Source of the DNA: Embleya sp042956465
GTDB lineage: Bacteria > Actinomycetota > Actinomycetes > Streptomycetales > Streptomycetaceae
Length of the DNA: 64,000 bases
Assembly (NCBI RefSeq): GCF_042956465.1
Contig: NZ_JBIBGL010000003.1
Span: 682,001-746,000, forward strand
Direction: 5' to 3'
Shown: positions 50,961-60,059 of the stretch, piece after piece
How the letters are laid out: every line of letters starts with the position of its first letter
How positions within the stretch are numbered: position 1 is the first letter of the stretch
Program-made: the position numbers and the translations under genes
Notes under the pieces: generated by a model
Seen by the model: only the letters and a program-made list of their open reading frames with translations
Told to the model about the DNA's origin: nothing
The model's database searches: none

Positions 50961-52631
50961 GTGGCTCAGTTGTGGCTTGGCAGCCGATATCGGCTGGACA
51001 AGAGGCTGGGCTCGGGAGGCAACGCGACCGTGTGGCGGGCCTGGGACCAGAAGATGCAGCGGTTCGTCGCGGTCAAGGTGCTCAAGGAGTCGTTCGGGGC
51101 GTCCAACAACAGCGTGGACCGGTTCGGCCGCGAGGCGATCATCGTCGGCGGGCTGTCCTCACCGAACATCATCGTCGTGCACGACCAGGGCCGGAAGGAG
51201 GTCGTCGAGCGCCGGACCGGTCCCGGGCCGACCGAGCCGGAGCTGTCCGACCGGGAACGGCTCGACCGCGAGCGGCTCGATCCCGAGACCCGGGTGTTCA
51301 CCCACGAGGCCGAGACGGTGCACGACGCGCAGATCACCTCCGCCCTCGGCCCGGGACCGGCCGACATGCGCCGCACCGACGGCAAGGTCATGTATCTGGC
51401 GATGGAGCTGATCACCGGCCGCTCGCTGGCGCAGCTCGTCGCGGACGGCGCATGGCTGCCGCTCGGCCACGTGGTCGGGTGGGCGATCCAGCTGTGCGAG
51501 GGCCTCGACGTCGCGCACTCGGGCGGCGTACTGCATCGCGACATCAAGCCCGCGAACGTCATGGTGACCTCGCGCGGCGTGGTCAAGGTGCTCGACTTCG
51601 GCATAGCGCGATACATGGAGAAGGTGTCCTCGCGCGCGGGCATCACGATGCCCGGAAGCATGATCGGCACGCCCGCCTACATGTCGCCCGAGCAGATCCT
51701 CGGCGGGCGCATCGACGGCCGAGCCGACCTGTACAGCGTGGGCTGTGTGCTGCACGAATTGTTGACCGGTGCGCCGCCGTTCGGCCTGGACCGTCCGCAT
51801 TCGATGATGACCGCCCATCTGCAACGCGCACCCGAATCGGTCCGCAACACTCGGCTGGAGGTGCCCGAGGACCTGGCCGCGCTCGTGCTCGCGCTGCTCG
51901 CCAAGCGACCGGAGAACCGGCCGGCGAGCGCGGCGGAGGTGTGCGATCGGTTGTTGGAGCTGTCGGTCGTGCCGCCGCGCAACCTCGCACCGCAACCGTG
52001 GGGAGTACCGACCTCGGACCCGATCGTGGCGGAGGATCCGCGACCGACGGGGGACGAGCCGGTCCGGCTGGTCCCGAACGTGGCCGAGCCGCGCCCGGTC
52101 CACGCGAGCGACTCGCTCCAAGCGCTGCGCGCCGAACTCGGGCAGCGGATGCGCGAGTTCGGGGTGGACCACCCGGATACGCTGATGCTGCGCGAGCAGT
52201 TGGCCGCGCGGCTGGGCAAGGACGGGGATCCGGTCGCGGCGATAACCCTGCTGCGCGGGGTGATCTCCGACGGCGGACGGTTGCGCGGCGCGCTGTCCCC
52301 GGACACGCTGCGCGCCCGGCGGGCACTGGCGCACTGGACCGGGAAGGCGGGCCGCCCGGCCGACGCGGCGCAGTTGCTGAAGAACCTGCTGCAGGATCAG
52401 GTCCACGTGCTGGGCACCGACCACCTGGAGACCCTGCGGGTCCGCCGCGAACGGGCCCGCTGGGACGGCGAGGCGGGCAACTACGTGGGCGCGGTGCTGC
52501 ATCTGCGTGCGCTCGTCCCGGACGTCATCCGGGTGCTGGGCCCCAATCACGAGCTGGTCATCGAGGTCTGGGACGACCTCACCCACTGGGAGCACCGCCT
52601 GGACGGCTACGGCTTCCGGGACGAGGCGTGA
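50961..52631 (+). CDS. Ser/Thr protein kinase with TPR-like C-terminus
   Basis: 556 residues from GTG 50961, with GGGGAGG 8 nt upstream. Kinase lobes: glycine loop KRLGSGGNATVWRAWD, Lys39 in VAVKVLKESF, catalytic VLHRDIKPANVMV (192-195), LDFGIARYM (212-214), GTPAYMSPEQILGG. An insert of about 67 residues (76-142, repeating charged SDRERLDRERLDPE) interrupts the small lobe between beta-4 and beta-5. There is no membrane helix. The C-terminal 200 residues hold TPR-like units FGVDHPDTLMLREQLAARLG and VLGTDHLETLRVRRERARW, as in the protein at 31441. Confidence 0.9.
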   Translation: MAQLWLGSRYRLDKRLGSGGNATVWRAWDQKMQRFVAVKVLKESFGASNNSVDRFGREAIIVGGLSSPNIIVVHDQGRKEVVERRTGPGPTEPELSDRERLDRERLDPETRVFTHEAETVHDAQITSALGPGPADMRRTDGKVMYLAMELITGRSLAQLVADGAWLPLGHVVGWAIQLCEGLDVAHSGGVLHRDIKPANVMVTSRGVVKVLDFGIARYMEKVSSRAGITMPGSMIGTPAYMSPEQILGGRIDGRADLYSVGCVLHELLTGAPPFGLDRPHSMMTAHLQRAPESVRNTRLEVPEDLAALVLALLAKRPENRPASAAEVCDRLLELSVVPPRNLAPQPWGVPTSDPIVAEDPRPTGDEPVRLVPNVAEPRPVHASDSLQALRAELGQRMREFGVDHPDTLMLREQLAARLGKDGDPVAAITLLRGVISDGGRLRGALSPDTLRARRALAHWTGKAGRPADAAQLLKNLLQDQVHVLGTDHLETLRVRRERARWDGEAGNYVGAVLHLRALVPDVIRVLGPNHELVIEVWDDLTHWEHRLDGYGFRDEA

Positions 52632-52644
52632 GCGGCTCCCGACG

Positions 52645-54366
52645 TCACAGGGTCAGCATGTCGCGCAGTTCGCGCTTGAGCACCTTGCCCACCGCGTTCC
52701 GCGGCAGCGCCCGCTCGGTGAACCGCACCAGCGTGGGCACCTTGAACGCGGCCAGCCGGCGCGCCACGTGCCCGCGCAGTTCGGCCGCGGTGACCGCGCC
52801 CGCCACGTGCAGCCGGACCACGGCGGCCACCTCCTCGCCGAGGTCGTGGTGCGGCACCCCGACCACCGCGACGTCGGATACGGCCGGATGCTCGAACAGG
52901 ACCGCCTCGACCTCGGCCGAGTAGACGTTCTCCCCGCCGCGGATGATCACGTCCTTGAGCCGGTCGACCACGTACAGCAGCCCGTCGGCATCGGTGTAGC
53001 CGAGGTCCCCGGTGCGGAACCACCCGTCCGGGAACGCCTCCTCGCTCTCCCGCGGCCGGTTCCAGTAGCCGCGGACCACCTGCGGGCCGCGGAAGCGGAT
53101 CTCGCCCGTGCGCCCGGTCGGCAACTCCTCGCCGGTCAGCGGATCGGCCACCCGCAGATCCGTCGTGGGCACCGGCCGCCCGACGCTGTCCGGATGGGCG
53201 TAGTAGTCGTCGCCCGAGTTCGCCACCACCACGCACGTGGTCTCGGTCATCCCGTAGGCGTTCAACGGCACGATCGGATTGCCGGACATGGCGCCCACCT
53301 GCCCGACCAGGTCCGGCGGCACCGGCGAGCCGCCGGCACCCAGGCTGGTCAGGCTGGACAGGTCGCGCCCGGCCCGCAGCGGTGACTCGACCAGGCGACG
53401 CAGCAGGGTGGGCACCATGTTGGCGGTGGTGATCCGCTCGGTCTCGATCAGCTCCAGCGCCGTGGCGGTGTCCCAGTGGTGCATCAGGCACAACTTCGCG
53501 CCCTGCGCCGCGCCGATGTACAGACCGGCCAGCCCGGCAATGTGGAAGAACGGGTAGACCTGCAGGTTGCTCGGCGTGGGCAGGCCCGCCCCCAGCTCCT
53601 CGAACACGGCCGGACCCTTGGCCAACTCGGCGGCGGGCAGGCCCAGTCGAACCAGCCCGACGGCCTTCATCAGCTGCATCGTGTGCAGGTTGGTGGTGTG
53701 GTTGTGATGCGTGGCGACCGCGCCCTTGGGCCGTCCGGTGGTGCCGGACGTGTACAGGATGGTCGCGTCGTCGAACGGCTCCGGGCCCTCCGCCGGCAGC
53801 GCACACTCGCCGGTGAAGGAGCGCAGCAGCGCGGACAGGTCGGTCTCGCCGGCGGCCGGCGGCTCCTCGGGACGGACCACCAGCAGCCGGGGCGCCGTGC
53901 TCGGGGCCGGCCGGCCCCGGACCAGGTCGGCGCGTTCGCCGTCGCAGATCAGCACCGTGCTGCCGGAGTCCTCCACGGCGTACAGCAGTTCGTCGGCGGT
54001 CCACCACGCGTTGAGCGGCACTGCGACCGCACCCATGACCTGGGTCGCCCAGAACGCGAGCGGCCATTCGAGGTGGTTTCGCATCGCGATGGCCACCCGG
54101 TCGCCGCGCCGCACCCCGCACTCGACGGCCAGGTGCCGGGCCAGGTGGGCGACCAGTCGATGCTGCTCGGCGTAGTCGATCCGCTCGTCGCCGGCGACCA
54201 GCGCGTCCCGGGTCCCGTATGCCGCCAGGTCCTCGAAGACCGCACGCAGCGTCGGCGGAGCCTTGCTCAGAACCCGCCAGGGGATGCCGTCGTGGACGAC
54301 CTCCTCGATCGCGTAGGCCGATTCGGGTCCGGTGAGCTCGGCCAGGGCCTGTGTCCGATCCAGCAT
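52645..54366 (-). CDS. Acyl-CoA synthetase (AMP-forming)
   Basis: 573 residues from ATG 54366 (AGGAGGTGG upstream). ANL superfamily: ATP loop ATILYTSGTTGRPKGAVATH, NAYGMTETTCVVV, GEIRFRGPQVVRGYWNRP, DGWFRTGDLGYTDADGLLYV, VDRLKDVIIRGGENVYSAEV and C-terminal lysine in LPRNAVGKVLKRELRDM. It activates a carboxylic acid as an adenylate and CoA thioester; chain length or class of substrate is not predictable. Divergent from the enoyl-CoA hydratase, suggesting a small beta-oxidation locus. Confidence 0.93.
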   Translation of the reverse strand: MLDRTQALAELTGPESAYAIEEVVHDGIPWRVLSKAPPTLRAVFEDLAAYGTRDALVAGDERIDYAEQHRLVAHLARHLAVECGVRRGDRVAIAMRNHLEWPLAFWATQVMGAVAVPLNAWWTADELLYAVEDSGSTVLICDGERADLVRGRPAPSTAPRLLVVRPEEPPAAGETDLSALLRSFTGECALPAEGPEPFDDATILYTSGTTGRPKGAVATHHNHTTNLHTMQLMKAVGLVRLGLPAAELAKGPAVFEELGAGLPTPSNLQVYPFFHIAGLAGLYIGAAQGAKLCLMHHWDTATALELIETERITTANMVPTLLRRLVESPLRAGRDLSSLTSLGAGGSPVPPDLVGQVGAMSGNPIVPLNAYGMTETTCVVVANSGDDYYAHPDSVGRPVPTTDLRVADPLTGEELPTGRTGEIRFRGPQVVRGYWNRPRESEEAFPDGWFRTGDLGYTDADGLLYVVDRLKDVIIRGGENVYSAEVEAVLFEHPAVSDVAVVGVPHHDLGEEVAAVVRLHVAGAVTAAELRGHVARRLAAFKVPTLVRFTERALPRNAVGKVLKRELRDMLTL

Positions 54367-54530
54367 CCGGTGGGTCCACCTCCTGCACACTGCGAGCGAC
54401 TTGTACCGGGGTAGGAGCGCATCAAAGCTAGTGCGGAGATCGCATTGCGGGAACCCTGGCAATCGACATGATCACCCGGCAGGGTGGCCGGACGGGTACC
54501 ACCGACACGCGTGCGAACCGGGGGGCTTGG

Positions 54531-55388
54531 GTGGACTACGAGCAGATCTCGACGGCCGTCGAGGACAACGTGTTGACCGTGACGCTGGACCGACCGGACC
54601 GCCTCAACGCGTACACCTACCGGATGCGCCGGGAGATCTCGCACGCGTTGGACCGGGCGGACGCGGACGACGAGGTCCGGGTGGTGGTGTTCACCGGGAG
54701 CGGGCGGGCGTTTTGCGCGGGAGCCGATCTGGAGACGGGCGCCGACTCGTTCGACCCGGCCGCACACGCGAAGCGCTTCGAGGAGGCGGTGGACGACGCG
54801 GACACGTTCCGCGACGACGGCGGCCGACTGGTGCTGCGGCTGTACCGCTCGAAGAAGCCGCTGATCGCGGCGATCAACGGTCCGGCGGTGGGCGTGGGCG
54901 CGACCATGACGCTGCCGATGGACATCCGGATCGCCTCCTCCGCCGCCCGCTTCGGCTTCGTCTTCGCCCGCCGCGGGATCACTCCCGACGGTTGCTCGAC
55001 GTGGTTCCTGCCGCGGGTGGTGGGCCTGGACCGGGCCCTCGAATGGTGCTTCACCGGCCGGGTCTTCGACGCGGCGGAGGCGAAGGAGGCGGGCCTGATC
55101 CGCGAGTCGGTCCCGCCGCAGGACCTGCTGCCGCGGGCCCGTGAACTGGCCCGTACGATCGCCGAGAACACCCCGGCGGTGGCCATCGCGCTGACCCGGC
55201 GGTTGTTGTGGGGCATGCAGACCGTCCCCGACCCGGAAACCGCCCACCTGCACGAGTCCCGCGCCCTGCACTGGACGGGCGGCTCGGCCGACGTCCGGGA
55301 GGGCGTGTCGGCCTTCCTGGAAAAGCGCCGCCCCGACTTCGCCCTCCGGGTCAGCACGGACCTGCCGGACCTGCCCGGGATGCCGTGA
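54531..55388 (+). CDS. Enoyl-CoA hydratase/isomerase family
   Basis: 285 residues from GTG 54531 (GGGGGG upstream). Crotonase fold: ISTAVEDNVLTVTLDRPDRL, first oxyanion-hole region SGRAFCAGADLE, second AINGPAVGVGATMTLPMDIR, and ARRGITPDGCSTWFLPRVVG with Asp-Gly at the catalytic region in place of the Glu-Leu common in hydratases. It may act as hydratase or isomerase. Divergent from the acyl-CoA synthetase and followed by a MarR gene. Confidence 0.9.
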   Translation: MDYEQISTAVEDNVLTVTLDRPDRLNAYTYRMRREISHALDRADADDEVRVVVFTGSGRAFCAGADLETGADSFDPAAHAKRFEEAVDDADTFRDDGGRLVLRLYRSKKPLIAAINGPAVGVGATMTLPMDIRIASSAARFGFVFARRGITPDGCSTWFLPRVVGLDRALEWCFTGRVFDAAEAKEAGLIRESVPPQDLLPRARELARTIAENTPAVAIALTRRLLWGMQTVPDPETAHLHESRALHWTGGSADVREGVSAFLEKRRPDFALRVSTDLPDLPGMP

Positions 55389-55658
55389 CCCGAGCAGCGG
55401 CGTCCGGATGCCCGGGCCGGGTGGACGACGGCGGGACGGGAGGCGCCCGGCCGGCGATCAACGCCCGATGCCCGTTCGGCACCGTCGATCCCGGTCGGAT
55501 CTCGCGTGGGTCGCCGCCGACTCGCGGTCGGGTTCGGGGGTGGGTTCGCGGGCTTCGGGGAGTGGCACTCGGATGGCCCTTACAGCTTGTTGTGTTTTGC
55601 AACTGTTTCGGGCACTCTTGGCGCACATTCAGGGCGCATGGTGTTGAGGAGCAAGGCG

Positions 55659-56159
55659 ATGTCGGACAGCGTTGAGCGGCGAGTGGTCCGCGAAGTGGGT
55701 GCGGCCACCCGGTTGATTCGGCTGTTGATGGGTCCCCCGCTGCACGCGGCGGGGATCACCCAGGCGGAATACCACCTGCTTGCCCACCTGGAGGAGCGCG
55801 GTACCTCCACCGGCAAGGAACTCGCCTGCCGACTGAGCCTGGACAAGACCACGATCAGCCGACAACTGACCGCGCTCGAGGAGGCCCGGCTGATCACCCG
55901 GACCACCGATCCGACCAATCGGCGGTCCCACCTGATCACCCTCACCGACGCCGGCCACCAGCGCCTGGCCGACGCCCGGCAACGCAGCCTCGCGGTGATG
56001 GCGGAACGGTTCGCCGCCTGGCCCAAGGAGGAACTGGGCGCCCTCGCCGACCACCTGGCCCGGTTCAACGACGTCCTGCGCGGCGACACCGCGGACCCCG
56101 CCGCCGCCCCCGCCGAGCAGGAACAGCACGAAGCGCACGAACAACAACCGCAGCAGTAG
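55659..56159 (+). CDS. MarR family transcriptional regulator
   Basis: 166 residues from ATG 55659 (GGAG 7 nt upstream), with a Glu/Gln-rich tail (EQEQHEAHEQQPQQ). Winged helix: GITQAEYHLLAHLEERG, SLDKTTISRQLTALEEARLI, RTTDPTNRRSHLITLTDAG. The gene follows the enoyl-CoA hydratase and may regulate it or the divergent acyl-CoA synthetase. The AT-rich region 55580-55610 contains GTTG-N7-CAAC, a possible operator. An alternative ATG at 55638 would add seven residues. Confidence 0.88.
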   Translation: MSDSVERRVVREVGAATRLIRLLMGPPLHAAGITQAEYHLLAHLEERGTSTGKELACRLSLDKTTISRQLTALEEARLITRTTDPTNRRSHLITLTDAGHQRLADARQRSLAVMAERFAAWPKEELGALADHLARFNDVLRGDTADPAAAPAEQEQHEAHEQQPQQ

Positions 56160-56177
56160 CCGAACCGCCGCCCGACG

Positions 56178-58436
56178 TCAGTTGTCCGCCACCCGCGGGT
56201 GCACCCGCGGACGAGCCCGGTACACGTCGTAGACGCCCTGCACCCGACGCAACGCCCGCAGCAGCTTCGGCAGGGTCGCGAGGTCGGCCAGCCGGATCGT
56301 GTACGTCTGGCGTACGCGCATCTGCTGCGGCGGCGCGATCGAGGCCGAGGTGATGTCGGCGCCCTCCGCGTCGATCGCGGCGGTCACGTCGGCGAGCAGT
56401 CGGGGGCGGTCCAGGGCCTCGATCTGCACGGTGACCCGGTAGCCCTGGTCGGCCTGGTGCGGCAGCCACGTCGCGGCGACCACGTCCCGGCCCGCGCGGC
56501 GCATCTGTTGCACGTTGGTGCAGTCGGCCCGGTGTACCGCGACCGTGCCGCCTCGGATCACGAAGCCGGCGAGTTCGTCCGGCGGGACCGGGGTGCAGCA
56601 GCGGGCCAGTCGGACCGGGGCTCCGGGCGAGCCCGGCACGCTGACCACGGCCTCACCGGGGTCGGACGGCGGGCGCCGGGTCCGTGCCGGGGCCTGGGCG
56701 GCGTCCCCGGCAGGTGCGGTCGGGCCCGGGGCGGACGCGCCCCGGGCGGCCTCGCCGGTGGCGGCCAGATTGCCCAGCGGCGGGGCGAGCAGGGGGTCGA
56801 TCCGGCCCTCTATGCCGTGCGGGTACTTGGCCAACCAGGCCTCGATCGCGACCCGGGCCAGGGGGCTGCGGACGAACGAGAGCCATTCCTTGGACGGTGC
56901 CGCGGCGCCCGGCGGGGCGGTGATGATGGATACCGTCTCGCCGTCCGCCAGCACCGAACTCAGGGCCACCAGGCGGCCGTTGATCTGTGCGCCGATACAT
57001 CGGTGGCCGGTCTGCTCGTCGATCGCATAGGCCGCGTCCACACACGTGGATCCGGCGGGCAGGGTGAGCGGACGGCCACCGGGGGTGAACACCAGGAGCT
57101 CGCGGTCCGCCGACAGGTCGGCGGTCAGCGAGCTCCAGAAGACGTGCGCGTCCGGGATGCCGCCCTGCCACGCGAGCAGCCGGTGCAACCACGCGAGCTG
57201 CTCGGGGGCGTCCGGCCCGGTGTCCGGTTTGCCGGTGTGCGCGACCACGCCGAACTCGGCCAGACGATGCATGCGTCGGGTGCGGATGAGCACCTCGACC
57301 TTGTCGCCCTCGGGCAGCGTGATCGCCGTGTGCAGCGACTGGTACAGGTTGAACTTGGGGGTTGCGATGTAGTCCTTGAACTCGCCCGCGATCGGCGACC
57401 AGCAGGTGTGCAGTACGCCGAGCGCGCCGTAACAGTCGGTGTCCGCGTCGACCACGATCATCAACCGGCAGAGGTCGAACGGGCCCAGCTCCTCGCGCCC
57501 ACGCCGCTTCTGTACTCGGCGCACGGATACGTGGTGCCGCGCGCGCGGCGATACCTCCGCTTCGATCCCGGCGTCCCGCAGCGCACGTTTGACGGTCGTG
57601 CACAGCTTGGACACGGCCTCGTCGGTGGCCGCCTGGCTGGCGCCGACGGTGCGCGCGGTCGCGGCGTGCTCCTCGGGCCGGAGCGTGGCGAAGACGATGT
57701 CCTCCAGCTCCGACTTGAGCACGTGGATGCCCAGCCGCTCGGCGAGCGGGATGAACACCTCCTGCGTGGCCTCGGCGGTGCGGATCTGGCTCGCCCGGCG
57801 GCGATATCGGATCGTGCGCATGTTGTGCAGCCGGTCGGCCAGCTTGATCACGGTCACCCGCAGGTCCCGGCCGGTGGCCACGATGATCTTGCGCATCGTC
57901 TCGGCCTCGGCCCGGTCGCCCAGGTCGACCCGCTCCAGCTTGGTCACGCCGTCGACCAGGTGCGTGACGTCGTCGCCGAACGCCGCGCGGACCTCTTCCA
58001 GCGTCAGGTCGGTGTCCTCGACGGTGTCGTGCAGCAGCGCCGCGACCAGCGTCGTGGTGTCCGCGCCCAGCTCGGCCAGGATGGTGGCCACCGCGAGCGG
58101 GTGCGTGATGTACGGCTCGCCGCTCTTGCGCATTTGCCCGCGATGGGACAACTCCGCGACCGCGTACGCCTCCTGAATGGCCGTCACGTCGGCCTTCGGG
58201 TGGTGCACACGATGCACCTGGAGCAGCGGTTCGACCGCGTCCGGCGTGCGTCGACGACTTCCGGTGAGGAAGGTGACAGCGGCCAGACCCAGTCGCTGGA
58301 TGGGTTGTTGGACAGGCCGGCGGGAGAGTCGTCCGACGCGGTCGGACATGCTCCGGCTCGGAACGTCACCCGCGGCTCGCGGTGCACCCTTGGGCACACC
58401 TGCACCGGCCGGCGGGTCGAGTCCCCCGATCGTCAT
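56178..58436 (-). CDS. RelA/SpoT homologue (RSH) (p)ppGpp enzyme
   Basis: 752 residues from ATG 58436 (GGAGGT upstream). HD hydrolase domain with RGQMRKSGEPYITHPLAVAT, LVAALLHDTVEDTDLTLEEV and KLADRLHNMRTIRYRRRA intact. The synthetase domain keeps Asp in GPFDLCRLMIVVDADTDCYG, YIATPKFNLYQSLHTAI and VEVLIRTRRMHRLAEFG, but the GxPKHxYSIYxKM nucleotide-binding stretch reads RARHHVSVRRVQKRRG. TGS (LLVFTPGGRPLTLPAGSTCV) and ACT domains follow. It resembles the second RSH protein of Streptomyces and could be mainly a hydrolase. Confidence 0.92.
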   Translation of the reverse strand: MTIGGLDPPAGAGVPKGAPRAAGDVPSRSMSDRVGRLSRRPVQQPIQRLGLAAVTFLTGSRRRTPDAVEPLLQVHRVHHPKADVTAIQEAYAVAELSHRGQMRKSGEPYITHPLAVATILAELGADTTTLVAALLHDTVEDTDLTLEEVRAAFGDDVTHLVDGVTKLERVDLGDRAEAETMRKIIVATGRDLRVTVIKLADRLHNMRTIRYRRRASQIRTAEATQEVFIPLAERLGIHVLKSELEDIVFATLRPEEHAATARTVGASQAATDEAVSKLCTTVKRALRDAGIEAEVSPRARHHVSVRRVQKRRGREELGPFDLCRLMIVVDADTDCYGALGVLHTCWSPIAGEFKDYIATPKFNLYQSLHTAITLPEGDKVEVLIRTRRMHRLAEFGVVAHTGKPDTGPDAPEQLAWLHRLLAWQGGIPDAHVFWSSLTADLSADRELLVFTPGGRPLTLPAGSTCVDAAYAIDEQTGHRCIGAQINGRLVALSSVLADGETVSIITAPPGAAAPSKEWLSFVRSPLARVAIEAWLAKYPHGIEGRIDPLLAPPLGNLAATGEAARGASAPGPTAPAGDAAQAPARTRRPPSDPGEAVVSVPGSPGAPVRLARCCTPVPPDELAGFVIRGGTVAVHRADCTNVQQMRRAGRDVVAATWLPHQADQGYRVTVQIEALDRPRLLADVTAAIDAEGADITSASIAPPQQMRVRQTYTIRLADLATLPKLLRALRRVQGVYDVYRARPRVHPRVADN

Positions 58437-58679
58437 GCGGCACCTCCGGCAGCTACCCCCGGAGTCGCCCCCGGTGATTCATGCTACCGACAACAACACG
58501 GACGGTGTCCGCGTGATGTCGCCCGTCACACACGATCACCCGCACGGGTCATGGCGCCCGCTACGGATGATGGTGAAGAGCCCAGCCTAACCCCTCGGGA
58601 TCTTGTCCGGGTGCGCACCCACCGGGCTCGGGGAGCGCACCCGTCGCACGGCGGGCGTGCGGGTCGCGACGACGGGGGG

Positions 58680-59816
58680 TCAGCTCCCGTCGGCGCGCTC
58701 CCGGTAGGTGCCGGCCATCATCGCCTCGATCAGTCCGCGGTGCAGCACCGTCTCGTCCAGGTCGGCCGGCTGCTCGCGCTCGCCGAAGTGCCACTGGCGG
58801 TGTGCGATGCGGGCCATCACCACGCCGTGGCGCACCGCCGCGTACATCTCGAAGTACCGCATGTCGCGCGGTGTGTAGCCGGTGAGCTTCTCGTAGTGCG
58901 CGCACACGTCCTCGGTGCGCATGAGGTCGGGCAGACCCGGCAGACCGTAGCGGGTGGCGATGTCCTGGAAGAACGCGTGGATGAAGATCATCCACGCGAT
59001 GTCCAGCTCGCGCGGGCCGACGGCGGCCATCTCCCAGTCCAGCACCGCGGTCGGCTCGAAGTCCACGTACAGGATGTTGCCGATCCGGGCGTCGCCCCAG
59101 CTGATCACGTCCGGGCCGACCTCGGCCGGGAAGTTGTCCTCCAGCCACTCGAACGCACGATCCAGGAGCGGGACGCGCTGCCCCTCGATGCCCCACTCGT
59201 AGAACGCGCGCAGGTCGTCCAGATGCCGGCGCAGCGCGGTCTCGCCGGTGCCCTCGTACTGGAGGAAGGCCAGTTCCTCGGGGCTCGCGTCGATTTCGTG
59301 GATCGCGGCGACGACGGCGACCGACTCCTCCTGGAGCCGGCGGCGCTGCTCGGGCGTGGCGGCGAGCATCCAGCCGTCGATCGTGTAGGGCATCACGTCC
59401 GGCGGCGCGGCGCCCTCGGCCCGGCGCATCACGAAGAACGGGGCGCCGAGCGGGCCCTCGTCCGGCTCGTTCCACAGCAGCGCGGGCACCGGGATCGAAC
59501 AGCGCTCGCCGACCAGGGTCATCACCGCGTACTGCTTGTCCAGGTCGTACGTCGGGAAGACCGGCTTGGCGTCCATCGAGGGACGCATCCGCACCACGCA
59601 GCGCTCGGTGCGGCGTTCGCCGTCCACCGTCCAGGTCGCGTCGAACAGCAGCGTCTCGCTGGACATCCCGTTGCCGGAGGGGGCCTTGAGCTCGGAGATC
59701 TCCGGAGCCGCACCCTCGGGCAGCCGGCCGCTGAGCCACGCGAGCAGCTGGTCGTGCACCGTCGCCAGGTCCCGCGTGCTCGTCTGCGGGCGGGTGACCT
59801 CGTCGGGGTCGGCCAC
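58680..59816 (-). CDS. APH-fold phosphotransferase, acyl-CoA dehydrogenase-associated type
   Basis: 378 residues from GTG 59816 (CGGAGGT upstream). Aminoglycoside phosphotransferase/choline-kinase fold: catalytic loop ISWGDARIGNILYVDFEP (Trp replaces His of HGD but Asp and Asn are kept), metal motif AVLDWEMAAVGPRELDIAW. This branch accompanies lipid-degrading gene sets in actinobacteria (FadE36-like), not antibiotic resistance. A TnnAACnnGTTnnA box lies 107 nt upstream, matching the KstR-type operator. Confidence 0.88.
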   Translation of the reverse strand: MADPDEVTRPQTSTRDLATVHDQLLAWLSGRLPEGAAPEISELKAPSGNGMSSETLLFDATWTVDGERRTERCVVRMRPSMDAKPVFPTYDLDKQYAVMTLVGERCSIPVPALLWNEPDEGPLGAPFFVMRRAEGAAPPDVMPYTIDGWMLAATPEQRRRLQEESVAVVAAIHEIDASPEELAFLQYEGTGETALRRHLDDLRAFYEWGIEGQRVPLLDRAFEWLEDNFPAEVGPDVISWGDARIGNILYVDFEPTAVLDWEMAAVGPRELDIAWMIFIHAFFQDIATRYGLPGLPDLMRTEDVCAHYEKLTGYTPRDMRYFEMYAAVRHGVVMARIAHRQWHFGEREQPADLDETVLHRGLIEAMMAGTYRERADGS

Positions 59817-59922
59817 GACAACCTCCGGTATCCACGTCGCACGGGTGCGACCGGCGCGGCCGGGCGTCCCTGCCGACGTCCGGTCCCCGCCCTGCTGTCG
59901 GCGGCTGCCCGCCGGACAAAAG

Positions 59923-59936
59923 TGAAACACGTTCTA
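59923..59936. promoter_or_regulatory. KstR-type box TnnAACnnGTTnnA
   Basis: TGAAACACGTTCTA matches every fixed base of the KstR consensus TnnAACnnGTTnnA. It lies in the spacer between the phosphotransferase (start 59816, minus) and the PAP2 gene (start 60060, plus). Confidence 0.6.
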
Positions 59937-59943
59937 TCATGTG

Positions 59944-59955
59944 TGACACGTGTCA
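59944..59955. promoter_or_regulatory. 12-bp perfect palindrome TGACACGTGTCA
   Basis: Self-complementary sequence 8 nt after the KstR-type box in the same divergent spacer. May be a second operator or an extended part of the first. Confidence 0.5.
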
Positions 59956-60059
59956 TCAATGGCCTGGAGGCCGCTCCGCACCGGGCCCGGCGGCGGGTGC
60001 CGGCCGTACCGTCCGAACGCGGCGCCGGGTTCGGCCTGCGGGTATTGCAGACTGGACGG

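Noticed and set aside
58680..59816. Antibiotic (aminoglycoside) resistance phosphotransferase
   Set aside because: The APH fold is present, but the WGDARIGN loop and the lipid-type operator fit the acyl-CoA-metabolism branch rather than resistance enzymes.
56199..60059. Long plus-strand frame opposite the RSH and phosphotransferase genes
   Set aside because: No protein family features before the PAP2 start at 60060; both minus-strand genes are complete.
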